Positions 53,591 to 63,237 of a stretch of 64,000 nucleotides of DNA are shown here, piece by piece. Origin of the DNA: Streptomyces cellulosae (GTDB lineage: Bacteria > Actinomycetota > Actinomycetes > Streptomycetales > Streptomycetaceae); the NCBI RefSeq assembly GCF_000721105.1, contig NZ_JOEV01000030.1:62001-126000 (forward strand), given 5' to 3'. Below the pieces are notes generated by a model. It ran no database searches, was not told the DNA's origin, and saw only the letters and a list, made by a program, of their open reading frames with translations. How positions within the stretch are numbered: position 1 is the first letter of the stretch; each line of letters opens with the position of its first letter. Both the position numbers and the translations under genes were made by a program.

Positions 53591-55512
53591 GCCCGCGCCG
53601 CCGACCTCCACGGGGCGGTTCCGGAACCGGACCGTGGGGCAGTTCCGGGAAAGGGGGCACACGCCAGGCGCGCCGACGGATCGGCGCTGCCATAGCCCTG
53701 TGCGCTGCCGCGGCGCCATGGGCCTCGACCGGATACGCCTTGATCACGCTGACGTCGGGGCTGGTACCGGTACTGGTCGCGTGGATGACCAAGCTTCTGA
53801 TCGACGGTCTCACGCGCGGTGCGGAGGTCAAAACGCTCCTTGTCCCCGCGCTGGGTTACGTCCTGGCAGCCATTTTGGTGGGCGTCGGCCCGCTGGGCGC
53901 CCGCTATCTCCGCGGAGTGGTGGACCGGAAGGTGGGGTTGCTGACGCAGGATCGGCTCTTCACCGCCGTGGGCCGGCACCCGGGTCTGGGCCGCCTGGAA
54001 GAGCCCGTGTTCCTCGATCGTCTGCGGGTGGCCCAGGACGTGGGCAGGACGGTCGCGGGCCAGCTCGCCGACGGGGCACTGACGGCGGGCAAGTCACTGT
54101 TGACCGTGGCGGGGTTCATGGTGTCGCTCGTGGCGCTGAGCCCGTTGATGGCCGTGATCGTTCTGGTCACGGGTGTGCCGTCGCTCGTGGCCCAGCTGGC
54201 CCTGTCACGGCACCAGGCCCGTGCTGTGTTCGAAATCGGAAGGATCGAGCGCAGGGAGGATTTCTACTCGAGCCTGATCGCCTCACCCACTGCGGCGAAG
54301 GAAATCCGACTGTTCGGGATCGGCGACTTCCTGCGGCTGCGCCTGCTGACCGAGCGCCGGGCGGCCAACGCGGTCACCCAGTCTGTGGACGCGCGCCAGA
54401 CCAAAGTGCAGAGCGTACTGGAGCTGCTGTCCTCACTCGTTTCCGGAGCCGGCCTGGTGTGGGCGGTGTTCGCGGCCCACGACGGAGCGCTGACCGTGGG
54501 CGGAGTGACGATGTTCGTGGCGGCCGTCGACGGTATGCAGGGCTCGCTCGGTAGCCTCCTGATTCAGCTGGCGGCCTCACAGCGGGCGCTGCTCATGTTC
54601 GACCACTACCTCGCGGTCGTCGAGGCCGAACCGGACCTTCCTCTGGCCTCCGAGCCGGCTCCGCTGCCGCGGTTGCGGCATGGCATTGAGCTGCGGGACG
54701 TCTGGTTCCGCTACTCCACCGACCAGGACTGGGTGCTGCGCGGCCTGGACCTGTTCATCCCCTGCGGACAGGCGCTGGCCCTCGTGGGTCTGAACGGTGC
54801 GGGGAAGTCGACACTGGTGAAACTCGTGTGCCGGTTCTACGATCCCACGCGCGGCAGGATCCTCTGGGACGGTGTCGACCTTCGCGAAGTTGATCCCGCG
54901 GAGCTGCGCGAACGAATCAGCACCGTCTTCCAGGACTTCCAGCATTACGACATGACCGCAGCCGAAAACATCGGCCTCGGCGACTTGCGGCTGGCGAACC
55001 GACCGGAGCGTATCCACGTCGCGGCAGCCAAAGCAGGGATGCACGAGAAACTCGCATCGCTGCCCCAGGGGTACGACACGATGCTTTCCCGTTCCTTCCA
55101 TCGGGACAGTTCTTCGGCGGACAGCGGTGTGGGAACACTCCTGTCGGGTGGGCAGCACCAGCGGCTGGCCCTGGCGCGCGCCTTCATCCGGGAGGGCCGT
55201 GACCTCATGATTCTCGATGAACCGTCCGCAGGGCTGGATGCCGAATCGGAGCATGAGATCCATCTGTCGATCAGCCGTCACCGGGCCGGTGGTACCAGCC
55301 TGTTGATCTCGCACCGGCTCAATGCCGTGCGCGACGCGGACCGCATCGCGGTGCTGGGCGACGGGCGTGTGCTGGAAGCGGGCAACCATAGGGAACTGAT
55401 GCAGGGCGGAGGCGAGTACGCGCGTCTGTTTGCCTTGCAGGCTGACGGGTATGTCGATGAGCCGAGCGGGTCGGGCCCGGCGGATCCGGTGCAAGCGGCG
55501 GCGGCAAGTTGA
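53587..55512 (+). CDS. ABC exporter, fused permease and ATPase
   Basis: 641 residues, GTG start. Membrane domain of about six helices at 40-330, then an ATPase: Walker A LVGLNGAGKSTLVKL, Q-loop TVFQDFQHY, signature LLSGGQHQRLALARAF, Walker B LMILDEPSAGLDAES, and the switch histidine in LLISHRLNAV. No C39 peptidase domain precedes the membrane part, so it cannot trim a leader itself. It is the likely exporter of the Cys-rich peptide. The stop overlaps the TTG start of the peptidase gene. An insertion in the ATPase (DRDSSSADSGV-like, about 505-518) separates the helical domain from the signature. Confidence 0.88.
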   Translation: MSPRRRPPRGGSGTGPWGSSGKGGTRQARRRIGAAIALCAAAAPWASTGYALITLTSGLVPVLVAWMTKLLIDGLTRGAEVKTLLVPALGYVLAAILVGVGPLGARYLRGVVDRKVGLLTQDRLFTAVGRHPGLGRLEEPVFLDRLRVAQDVGRTVAGQLADGALTAGKSLLTVAGFMVSLVALSPLMAVIVLVTGVPSLVAQLALSRHQARAVFEIGRIERREDFYSSLIASPTAAKEIRLFGIGDFLRLRLLTERRAANAVTQSVDARQTKVQSVLELLSSLVSGAGLVWAVFAAHDGALTVGGVTMFVAAVDGMQGSLGSLLIQLAASQRALLMFDHYLAVVEAEPDLPLASEPAPLPRLRHGIELRDVWFRYSTDQDWVLRGLDLFIPCGQALALVGLNGAGKSTLVKLVCRFYDPTRGRILWDGVDLREVDPAELRERISTVFQDFQHYDMTAAENIGLGDLRLANRPERIHVAAAKAGMHEKLASLPQGYDTMLSRSFHRDSSSADSGVGTLLSGGQHQRLALARAFIREGRDLMILDEPSAGLDAESEHEIHLSISRHRAGGTSLLISHRLNAVRDADRIAVLGDGRVLEAGNHRELMQGGGEYARLFALQADGYVDEPSGSGPADPVQAAAAS

Positions 55513-55958
55513 TCGCGGGTCGCACCGCCGTCGTCATCGCCGCGCTCGCCCGTCGACTCGTGGCTGTCACCGTCGAAGGGCCGAGCATGGAACCGGCCTA
55601 CCGGGATCGTGATCGCGTGCTGGTGATGCGGGGAACGAAGCCGGAGGTCGGCCAGGTGGTGGTCGTTGAATCCCCCTTCGGGACACGGGGCTGGCGTGAG
55701 CAGCCGCTCGCGGCAAAGGCCCCTGCGTCCCTGGTGACGGCGCGCCGCTGGATGATCAAGCGCGTGGCGGCCCTCCCCGGCGACGTGGTGCCGCGCAGCC
55801 GCGTCCCGGCGCTCGCCCATGCGCTTGATGAACACGTGCCGGAAGGAATGACCGTACTGCTCGGTGACAATTCTACGGCGAGTTTCGACTCGCGGGAATT
55901 CGGCTTTTTCCCCCTTGAGCGAATACTCGGTGTGGTCAGAAACACTTACAGAGTCTGA
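55509..55958 (+). CDS. S26 signal peptidase, small, peptide-specific
   Basis: 149 residues, TTG start overlapping the exporter stop. One N-terminal membrane helix (about 7-22). Catalytic serine in VEGPSMEPAY (Ser26) and lysine in WMIKRVAALPGD (Lys84); box E is LLGDNSTASFDSREFG. All catalytic elements of type I signal peptidases are present in a short form. Placed last in the operon, it is probably the enzyme that cuts the precursor after its Ala-Ser-Ala site. A general secretory role is less likely given the context. Confidence 0.87.
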   Translation: MIAGRTAVVIAALARRLVAVTVEGPSMEPAYRDRDRVLVMRGTKPEVGQVVVVESPFGTRGWREQPLAAKAPASLVTARRWMIKRVAALPGDVVPRSRVPALAHALDEHVPEGMTVLLGDNSTASFDSREFGFFPLERILGVVRNTYRV

Positions 55959-56131
55959 AGAGCTGTCCATGTCTCGCGCAACCTGGACCGTCGTCGATTC
56001 CCTACTGGCGGTCATTTGGTGGGGAGTTCCACTCCGGCTCCATGATTCCCTTGCACGGCAGCCCCGGTTTCATCCACTGCCGGGCACGGGTGCCAATCCC
56101 CTTGGTGCTGATGCCGGGTGTCCTGTCGCTG

Positions 56132-57220
56132 TCAGGTCGACCAGACGACCCTTCCGTTGTTCACGATGGCCACCTTGGCGTCGGCCCGGAGGACCAGCTG
56201 GGCGCCCTCGTTGCCCCAGGTCTGGGAGGCCCAGATCGGGCGGTCGTCGCCGTTGTGGATGACGAGGTTGCCGTCGGTCTGGAAGATCGCCCGGTGGTTC
56301 TGGCCGAAGGTCATGGACGCCCAGATCGGCTTGGCCTCCTCGTTGTAGACGACGAGGTTGCCGTCGGTCTGCATGACCATGCGTATGCGGTTGGTGGTCC
56401 AGGCCTGGTTGACCTCCAGGACGCTGGTCGCGGAGACGGTCTCGGTGCTCCAGTTCGGCTTCGGGGCCACCTTGGGCTTGGGCTTGGGCTTGGGCTTCTT
56501 CGTGGGCGAGCTGCTCGCCTTGGGCGTCGGCGCGGACGTGGCGGGCTTGGGCGCGGGGGGCTGGGGTGCGACGACCTTCGGGGCCTGGCTCTTCTTCGGC
56601 TTCTCCTTGGCCGGGGACGCGCTGGGCTTCTGGGCCACGTAGTCGTCGACGGCGGCGGAGGAGTCCGGGTTCAGCACCGTGTCGGAGCCCTGCGCGGTCA
56701 GCCGCCCCTTGGCACTGTCGCCGCGCTCCTCGTCGTCCGCGCCCCCGGCCAGCAGCAGCGGGACGGCGATCAGGACGGCGCCGACGATCGCGGCCCCCGC
56801 CAGCACCGGCTTGCGGGGGCGTCCGCCGTCGACGCCGGTGGTGGTCTTGACCCCCGGCGCCGCCGTCCCGACGGCCGCGGCAACGCCGACGCCCTCCTCG
56901 GGCGCCTCGGTGGTCCTGCTGGTCGTGGCGGTCGTGGCGGTCGTGGCGGTCTTGGCGGCAGCCGAGGCAGAGGACGAGGGTGGAGCAGCGGCGGTCTTCG
57001 CGGTCGGCGTGTTCGCGGACTCCGCCTCGGGCGCGGCGGTCGTCCCGGTCGGGGTGCTCGCGGCCGGGGTGGTCCCCGTCGGGGTGCTCGCGGCCTTGGC
57101 CTCGGGGGCGCCGGGCGCGTCCGGGGACGGTGCGGAGGGTGCGGGCGAGGACCCGGCCTCCCGTACGCGGGGGGCGGCCGCTTCCGCGTTCGCGCCGGAG
57201 CTGGGGTGCTGGGGGGACAT
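56132..57220 (-). CDS. Membrane-anchored B-lectin (mannose-binding type) protein
   Basis: 362 residues. A cytoplasmic Pro/Ala/Thr-rich region (1-135), one membrane helix (139-160), a charged Pro/Lys linker with KPKPKPKPK-type repeats, and a bulb-lectin domain at about 255-362. Mannose-site motifs QxDxNxVxY appear as MQTDGNLVVYN and FQTDGNLVIHN, the latter with His in place of Tyr. The layout, with a long cytoplasmic tail, matches the ricin-lectin protein at 58358 and suggests a surface sugar-binding protein linked to the type VII locus. It is divergent from that locus. Confidence 0.85.
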   Translation of the reverse strand: MSPQHPSSGANAEAAAPRVREAGSSPAPSAPSPDAPGAPEAKAASTPTGTTPAASTPTGTTAAPEAESANTPTAKTAAAPPSSSASAAAKTATTATTATTSRTTEAPEEGVGVAAAVGTAAPGVKTTTGVDGGRPRKPVLAGAAIVGAVLIAVPLLLAGGADDEERGDSAKGRLTAQGSDTVLNPDSSAAVDDYVAQKPSASPAKEKPKKSQAPKVVAPQPPAPKPATSAPTPKASSSPTKKPKPKPKPKVAPKPNWSTETVSATSVLEVNQAWTTNRIRMVMQTDGNLVVYNEEAKPIWASMTFGQNHRAIFQTDGNLVIHNGDDRPIWASQTWGNEGAQLVLRADAKVAIVNNGRVVWST

Positions 57221-57635
57221 GCGCTTACTCCTCCTCGGGGGCGAGCTTGTCGGTCGTGGGCAGGGGCCCGCGCAGCGGGTGGGCCGGACGAACTACGGCG
57301 AGCCGGGCGTGGGTTGAGCCAGTGCCGCGTCGACGTGTGTACGGCGCCGGGGCCGACGGCGCACCCAACTTAGCCCGTCGTGAGGAGGGGCATCCGCTCG
57401 GCCTCCCCAACCGCCCCGTCCCTTTGTCCCTCCTCGCCTCACTGCTCCCGGAAAGTTCTCCGAACGGGCACTGAACGGGCACGCGGGCGCCCGATACGGA
57501 TCTTCCCCGAACGCCCACGGAGGGGGCGCGTGTGGCATCCTGTTGGCTCCCCGACTGAGCAGCAGTGTCGGCGTGTGCGTGCGCATGCCGTTCGGCGCCC
57601 CAAGAGTTCGTACGGATCCAAGAGTTCAGGTGGAG
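57221..57635. other. Divergent promoter region, no motif recognised
   Basis: About 415 bases between the B-lectin gene and the T7SS-associated gene. Frames here are not protein-like. It must contain promoters in both directions. No repeat or operator was found. Confidence 0.4.
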
Positions 57636-58361
57636 ATGCGGCCCGGAGAACGCCAAGAGGCCAGGCAGGGCGCCGAGTCCGTGTTACCCGAGGCTGCTGA
57701 CGACCCCGGGATACCCGAGGCCGTGCGGGCCGCCGCCCGCAGGGCGCCGGGGCACTGGATCGGGGTGGTGGACCCGGAGTGGACCGAGGAGCGCACGCCG
57801 CCGGAGTGGGCGGTGCTGGGGGAATGGCAGTCGGACGAGAGCGGGAGCGTGGGGGAGTACCGCGCCAACCCGGCGTACCGGCCCTCGGCGCGGATGCTCG
57901 GCTGGCCGGAGCCCACCGACCCGGTGGACGCGGCGGCGCAGCGGGCCGCCACCGGCTACGGCTCGGTGGACGAGGCACTCGGGGCGCTCGCGGAGGCGGA
58001 GGTCTCGGTGATGCGCGGACCGGACAGCCGGCCGCTCACCGCCGTCGGGCGGGACGGGGCACCGGTGGTGCTGGTGTTCACCTCGCCGACGCACGAGTTC
58101 ATGTCCCGGGAACTTCTCCACGACACGCTTCCGGCACGGGAGTTGGCCCGCTCACTGAGCGGTCCCGGCACCCTGCTGATGGTCAACGCCGGGGCCGCCG
58201 CCCCCCTGTTCGTCCCGGCGGACAGTCTTCCCGGTGTCGTACGCGAAACGGGCGACCGGGAGGTGCCCGTAGGGGACGCCGCGGCGGAGGAAAGTCCCGG
58301 CGCCCCCGCAACCGACAGCTCTCCCGAACCCTCGTCCCAGACCACAGGGAGGACCCCGTGA
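57636..58361 (+). CDS. Type VII secretion system-associated protein (SseB-like)
   Basis: 241 residues from ATG at 57636; a GTG six bases earlier is equally possible. GHWIGVVDPEWTEERTPPEW and ANPAYRPSARMLGWPEPTDP followed by VDAAAQRAATGYG match proteins I remember as T7SS-associated in Streptomyces. The C-terminal half (about 130-205) resembles an SseB domain: VLVFTSPTHEFMSRELL. It overlaps the ricin-lectin gene by four bases. Its neighbours (EccA-like ATPase, mycosin) support the secretion link. Exact role unknown; possibly a chaperone or assembly factor. Confidence 0.72.
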   Translation: MRPGERQEARQGAESVLPEAADDPGIPEAVRAAARRAPGHWIGVVDPEWTEERTPPEWAVLGEWQSDESGSVGEYRANPAYRPSARMLGWPEPTDPVDAAAQRAATGYGSVDEALGALAEAEVSVMRGPDSRPLTAVGRDGAPVVLVFTSPTHEFMSRELLHDTLPARELARSLSGPGTLLMVNAGAAAPLFVPADSLPGVVRETGDREVPVGDAAAEESPGAPATDSSPEPSSQTTGRTP

Positions 58362-59776
58362 CGTCGGCCGACCACACCCCCACATCCCCGGCGGCGCGCG
58401 CGGAGTCCGGTTCCGGCGGCGAGAAGACGACCGCCACCGCGAGCGCCGTGACCGCCGCCCCCACCGAGCCCGGAGCCGAGTCCGCGGAGGCGAAGACCGG
58501 GGCCGGGACCGAGTCCGGAACCGCGTGCGGGGAGGCGAAGACCGGGGCCGGGACCGAGTCCGGAACCGCGTGCGGGGAGGCGAAGACCGGGGCCGGGACC
58601 GAGTCCGGAACCGCGTGCGCGGAGGCGAAGATCGGGGCCGGGACCGAGTCCGGAACCGCGTGCGCGGAGGCGAAGACCGGCGACGAGAACGGGACCGGGA
58701 CCGGGACCGGTACGAAGACCGCCGAGGCGGAGAAGACCCCACAGGGCAGGACCACCGAAGCCGAGCCCGAAGCCCGAATCGCCTCCAGCACCCAGCCCGA
58801 GCCCGAGTCGCGGCCCGAGATCGAGCCCGAGTCCGAGTCCCAGTCGCGGCCCGACCCCGAGTCCGACCCCGATGCCGCCGCGGCGGCCAAGAGCCGATTG
58901 CCCGCGCTCGTCCGGTCGATGACCGTGACCGCGATCGACCGCCCGCAGCAGCGCACCGGGCCGTTGGGGCGGCCCGGCAGGGCGGTGCTGGCCGGGGCGG
59001 CGGTCGCGGGGGCGGTGCTCGTGTCGGTGCCGTTCCTGGTGCTCGGCGGGGACGACGACAAGGCCCCCAAGTCGTCGTCGGCGGCGGCGGGAACGGTGCT
59101 CGGCGGGAGTTCCGAGGACGCGCCGGGCGACTTCGTGGTGACCTCGCCCGACCCCGGGGCCTCCGGCGACAGCGAGAAGAGCTCCGGCAAGCCCGCGAAG
59201 CCTGTGAAGGAAGCCCCGTCCCCGGCCTCCGCCTCCGCGGCAGCCCCGGCGCAGAACAAGGACAGCAGCGGGACTGAGGATCAGCCGAAGCAGGCCTCCG
59301 GCCAGACGGACCAGCCGAAGAAGGCAAGCGGCGGGACGAAGGCCGGCGGCGGGAACAACCAGCCCGCGAAGGCCGGTTCGGGCCCGACCCTCAGTTCCCC
59401 CGTCTCCCTGCGCAGTCATCTCTCGGGCCGCTGCGTCGACGTACCGGACGCGGACTTCGGCGACGGCAAGCAGCTGCACGTCTGGGACTGCAACAACAGC
59501 GCGGCGCAGAAGTGGCAGTTCGCCTCTGACGGCACCGTCCGCATCCAGGGCAAGTGCCTGGACGTGGCCGGCGCGAACTTCAACGACGGCACCCCCATCC
59601 AGATCGCCTGGTGCAACGGCAACAACGCCCAGAAGTTCGTCCTGAACGCCAGCCACGACCTGGTCAACACCGTCGTCGGCAAGTGCGTCGACATCAAGGA
59701 CAACAACCGGGACAACGGAGCTCCGCTGCAGCTGTGGAGCTGCGCGGGCACCGACAACCAGAAGTGGAGCGTCTGA
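58358..59776 (+). CDS. Membrane-anchored ricin-type beta-trefoil lectin
   Basis: 472 residues, GTG start after GGGAGGACCCC. An acidic, repetitive N-terminal tail (1-205), one membrane helix at about 209-229 (AVLAGAAVAGAVLVSVPFLV), a low-complexity linker, then a ricin_B_lectin domain at about 347-472 with QxW-type repeats (AAQKWQF, NAQKFVL, NQKWSV) and SGRCVDV, QGKCLDV and VGKCVDI. It should bind sugars outside the cell, with the long tail in the cytoplasm. The tail has a tandem repeat, listed separately. Coupled to the T7SS-associated gene. Confidence 0.85.
   Translation: MTSADHTPTSPAARAESGSGGEKTTATASAVTAAPTEPGAESAEAKTGAGTESGTACGEAKTGAGTESGTACGEAKTGAGTESGTACAEAKIGAGTESGTACAEAKTGDENGTGTGTGTKTAEAEKTPQGRTTEAEPEARIASSTQPEPESRPEIEPESESQSRPDPESDPDAAAAAKSRLPALVRSMTVTAIDRPQQRTGPLGRPGRAVLAGAAVAGAVLVSVPFLVLGGDDDKAPKSSSAAAGTVLGGSSEDAPGDFVVTSPDPGASGDSEKSSGKPAKPVKEAPSPASASAAAPAQNKDSSGTEDQPKQASGQTDQPKKASGGTKAGGGNNQPAKAGSGPTLSSPVSLRSHLSGRCVDVPDADFGDGKQLHVWDCNNSAAQKWQFASDGTVRIQGKCLDVAGANFNDGTPIQIAWCNGNNAQKFVLNASHDLVNTVVGKCVDIKDNNRDNGAPLQLWSCAGTDNQKWSV
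58487..58681 (+). repeat. 45-bp in-frame tandem repeats in the ricin-lectin gene
   Basis: Four full 45-bp units (58487-58531, 58532-58576, 58577-58621, 58622-58666) and a 15-base partial unit encode EAKTGAGTESGTAC plus Gly or Ala. Copies differ by very few bases, so the expansion is recent. Each unit carries one Cys in a region predicted to face the cytoplasm. Confidence 0.92.
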
Positions 59777-59793
59777 CCGGACGCCCCCCGGGC

Positions 59794-59810
59794 CGGGGGC
59801 ACCGCCCCCG
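59794..59810 (+). terminator. Short GC hairpin after the ricin-lectin gene
   Basis: CGGGGGC (59794-59800) and GCCCCCG (59804-59810) form a 7-bp stem with a 3-base loop, 17 bases past the stop. It may be partial, since the next gene starts at 59923 on the same strand. Confidence 0.6.
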
Positions 59811-59922
59811 ACAGCCCGCCCCGTTCCGAGGGGCGGCATGATGACACCGTCGGCTCGCCGACACGCGGCCCCCGGAAGCGGGGCGCCCGTCCAAGACGCC
59901 GCCGAGGCAAGGAGGTTGGTGC

Positions 59923-62900
59923 GTGTCGCGCCAGGTACTGACGGTCGGACCGGGGGACCGGGACCGCTACCGGACCATCGGTGAGGCACTCGCGGCGGCC
60001 CGTACCGGCGCGCTCATCAGCGTCCGGCCCGGGACGTACGCGGAGAACCTGGTGATCCACACCCGGGTCACCCTCACCGCCGCCGAGGGCCGGGGCACGG
60101 TGGAGATCCGGCCCCGCTCGGGCAGCGTGCTCGCGCTGCGTGCCGACGCCGTGATGCTCTCCGAGCTGACCCTGCGCGGCGGCGACGCCGAGCAGCCAGC
60201 CGTGGACGTGCGGCGTGGACAGGCCGCGTTCGACGGTTGCGAGATCGTCGGCGCCGCCTGGACCGCGATGCTCGCCGGGGGCACCGGTTCGCTCGCGCTG
60301 CGGGACTGCCGGGTGAGCAACCCGCAGGGCGCGGGCATCGTGATCACCTCGACCACGCCCACCACCGTGGAGTCCTGCACCCTCGAGCATCTCGGCACCA
60401 GCGGCCTGGTCCTCGCCGAGCAGGGCGACGCGCGCATCCGCGGCTGCACGGTGCGCGACGCCCGCGGCAACGGTCTGCTCGCCAACGGCGAGGCCCGCGG
60501 CACCGTCGAGGACTGTGACATCTCCTCCACCGACAAGCCCTCCATCGCCCTGGAGCAGAACTGCACCACCTCGGTGATCCGCACCGTGGTGCACGACACC
60601 AGCACCGGTGTCCACCTGAGCAGCGCGGGCCGTACGACGCTGGAGGACGTCCGGGTCACCGGGGCCTCCGGGACCGGGATCTCGCTGGCCGCGGGCACCG
60701 ACCCGGTGTTGCGCCGCTGCCGCGTCTCGCGCACCCGCGGGCACGGTGTGCTGGTCACCGACCGGGCGCGCGGCACCTTCGAGGACTGCTGGGTGGACGG
60801 CGCGCAGGGCGTGGCGCTGCGCGTCGCCGGGGCCGCCTCCCCGGCGCTGACCGGCCTGACGGTCCGCGACTGCCATGAGACCGGGCTGCTCCTGGAGGAG
60901 GACTCCGCGCCGGAGCTGGACCGCCTGGAAGTCATCGGCGGTTCGCCCGCGGTCGCGGTGCGCGGCGGCGCCAACCCGCTGTTGCGCCGGGCCCGGCTGG
61001 TGGAGCCCTCCGGCGACGGCATCGTGGCCACCAAGGGCGCCCGCGGCCGCGCCGAGGACTGCGAGATCGTACGGCCGAAGGGCGCGGGGGTGCGCGCGGC
61101 CTCCGGCAGCACCCTCTACCTGGCCGGCGGCGGGGTCTCCGACACCGCCACCAGCGGCCTCATCGTGGAGGACGGCGGCAACGTCACCGTCCGCGACTTC
61201 CGCGTCGAGATGTCCGGCGAGGAGGGCGTGGTGGTCGCCGGGGGCGGCGAGCTGACCGCCAACCGTACCGCCGTGCACGCTCCCCAGGGCCACGGTTTCC
61301 TGCTCCACGAGGGGGCCCTCGCCTCGCTCAGCGGCTGCGAGGTCACCGGCGGCGCCCAGGACGGCTTCCGCGTGGAGTCCACCGCGCCGGTCTCGCTGGT
61401 GAACTGCCTCGCCCGGGAGAACGAGGGCGGCGGCCTGGTGCAGACCGCGCCCGGCGAATGGCTCGCCGTGGAAGGCCTGAACAGCACCGGAAACGGCAAG
61501 CGGGACGCCTGGGGGAGCGGCAGCGCCGAGAACACCGACCCGGCCGGCTCCGGCGCCGCGGACGCGCCCTCGGCGGACCGCGAGGACGGCCCGCTCGGCG
61601 CCCTCAACGCGCTGATCGGCCTGGACAACGTCAAGCAGCAGGTGCGGACCCTGGTCAACCTGACCCAGCTCGCCCAGCGCCGCGAACAACTCGGCATGTC
61701 CGCCCCGCCGATGAGCCGCCATCTGATCTTCGCCGGCCCGCCCGGCACCGGCAAGACCACCGTCGCCCGCCTGTACGGGGCGATCCTGGCCGAACTCGGC
61801 TCGCTGCGCAGCGGGCACCTGGTGGAGGTCTCCCGCGCCGATCTGGTCGCGCAGATCGTCGGCGGTACCGCGATCAAGACCACCGAGACCTTCCAGCGGG
61901 CTCTCGGCGGTGTGCTGTTCATCGACGAGGCGTACACACTCACCGCGGACAGCGGCCACGGCGGCGCCGACTTCGGCCGTGAGGCGGTGGACACCCTGCT
62001 GAAGCTGATGGAGGACCACCGCGACGACGTGGTGGTAGTCGCGGCCGGCTACTCACGTGAGATGGAGTCCTTCCTGGGTTCCAACCCGGGCCTGGCGTCC
62101 CGCTTCTCACGGACCGTCGAGTTCGAGAACTACTCGGTGCCCGAACTGGTCGCGATCATGGAGAACATGTGCGCCCAGCACCAGTACGAGCTGGGCGAGG
62201 GCACCGCGGCGGCGCTGGCCGCACACTTCGAGGCGATGCCACGGGATGCCGGCTTCGGCAACGGCCGTGCCGCACGTGGGGTGTTCGAAGAGATGGTGGA
62301 CCGGCAGGCGGTCCGGCTCGCCGCCCTTCCGCAGGTCGGCGAGCACGACCTGCGGCTGCTGCTGCCGGAGGACGTCTCCGCCGACGCCGCCGCGCAGGCC
62401 ACCGACACCGCCGCCGAGGAGAACGACCCGTTGACCCGCCTCGGCGACATGATCGGCCTGGCCGAGGTGAAGCGCGAGGTCACGAACCTGGTCAACCTCA
62501 TCACCACCGCCCGCCACCGCGCCGCCGCCGGGCTGCCGGTGCCCTCGATCAGCCACCACCTGGTCTTCACCGGCCCGCCCGGCACCGGCAAGACCACGGT
62601 CGCCCGGCTCTACGGGGAGATCCTGAGCCAGCTCGGCATCCTCTCCGGCGGACAGCTGGTCGAGGCGGCCCGCGCCGACCTGGTCGGCCGCTACATCGGC
62701 CATACCGCCCAGCTGACCCGCGAGGTCTTCGAACGGGCCCGCGGCGGTGTGCTGTTCATCGACGAGGCCTACACCCTCACCCCGCGCGGCGGCGGCGCCG
62801 ACTTCGGCCAGGAGGCGGTGGACACCCTGCTGAAGCTGATGGAGGACCACCGCGACGAGGTCGCCGTCATCGTCGCCGGCTACACCGACGAGATGGAACG

Positions 62901-63237
62901 CTTCCTCGCCTCCAACCCGGGCCTGTCCTCCCGCTTCCCGCGCCGGGTCGCCTTCGCCGACTACTCCTCCGAGGAACTGGTCACCATCGTGCGCACCCAG
63001 GCCGCGAGCATGGGCTACGAGTGCGGAGCCGGCACCGGCCCGCTGCTCAAGGAGTACTTCGACGCGCTGCCCCGGGACCGCTCCTTCGGCAACGCCCGCC
63101 TGGCCCGCCAGGTGGTCGAGTCGATGGTCACCCGCCAGGCCGGACGGCTCAGCTCACTGGCCGCGCCCACCCTGGACGACCTGCGCATCCTCCTGCCCGA
63201 GGACGTCACGGCCGCGGCCCCGAAGGCGGCCCGGTGA
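59923..63237 (+). CDS. Beta-helix protein with two EccA/CbxX-like AAA domains
   Basis: 1104 residues, GTG after AAGGAGGTTGGTGC. Residues about 1-480 form a right-handed parallel beta-helix of about 23-residue coils (for example [20 protein letters not shown]). Two AAA+ modules follow: Walker [10 protein letters not shown] near 604 and 883, Walker [13 protein letters not shown] near 662 and 942, both flanked by CbxX/CfqX-type helices ([19 protein letters not shown] and [19 protein letters not shown]). Single AAA modules of this kind occur in EccA of ESX systems. It probably works as a T7SS chaperone ATPase. The stop overlaps the mycosin start (GTGA). Confidence 0.9.
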   Translation: MSRQVLTVGPGDRDRYRTIGEALAAARTGALISVRPGTYAENLVIHTRVTLTAAEGRGTVEIRPRSGSVLALRADAVMLSELTLRGGDAEQPAVDVRRGQAAFDGCEIVGAAWTAMLAGGTGSLALRDCRVSNPQGAGIVITSTTPTTVESCTLEHLGTSGLVLAEQGDARIRGCTVRDARGNGLLANGEARGTVEDCDISSTDKPSIALEQNCTTSVIRTVVHDTSTGVHLSSAGRTTLEDVRVTGASGTGISLAAGTDPVLRRCRVSRTRGHGVLVTDRARGTFEDCWVDGAQGVALRVAGAASPALTGLTVRDCHETGLLLEEDSAPELDRLEVIGGSPAVAVRGGANPLLRRARLVEPSGDGIVATKGARGRAEDCEIVRPKGAGVRAASGSTLYLAGGGVSDTATSGLIVEDGGNVTVRDFRVEMSGEEGVVVAGGGELTANRTAVHAPQGHGFLLHEGALASLSGCEVTGGAQDGFRVESTAPVSLVNCLARENEGGGLVQTAPGEWLAVEGLNSTGNGKRDAWGSGSAENTDPAGSGAADAPSADREDGPLGALNALIGLDNVKQQVRTLVNLTQLAQRREQLGMSAPPMSRHLIFAGPPGTGKTTVARLYGAILAELGSLRSGHLVEVSRADLVAQIVGGTAIKTTETFQRALGGVLFIDEAYTLTADSGHGGADFGREAVDTLLKLMEDHRDDVVVVAAGYSREMESFLGSNPGLASRFSRTVEFENYSVPELVAIMENMCAQHQYELGEGTAAALAAHFEAMPRDAGFGNGRAARGVFEEMVDRQAVRLAALPQVGEHDLRLLLPEDVSADAAAQATDTAAEENDPLTRLGDMIGLAEVKREVTNLVNLITTARHRAAAGLPVPSISHHLVFTGPPGTGKTTVARLYGEILSQLGILSGGQLVEAARADLVGRYIGHTAQLTREVFERARGGVLFIDEAYTLTPRGGGADFGQEAVDTLLKLMEDHRDEVAVIVAGYTDEMERFLASNPGLSSRFPRRVAFADYSSEELVTIVRTQAASMGYECGAGTGPLLKEYFDALPRDRSFGNARLARQVVESMVTRQAGRLSSLAAPTLDDLRILLPEDVTAAAPKAAR

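Noticed and set aside
52117-55958. Interpretation of the peptide operon as a lanthipeptide or lasso peptide cluster
   Set aside because: No LanB/C/M, cyclase, B-protein or radical SAM gene is present, and the core has few Ser/Thr residues for thioether rings.
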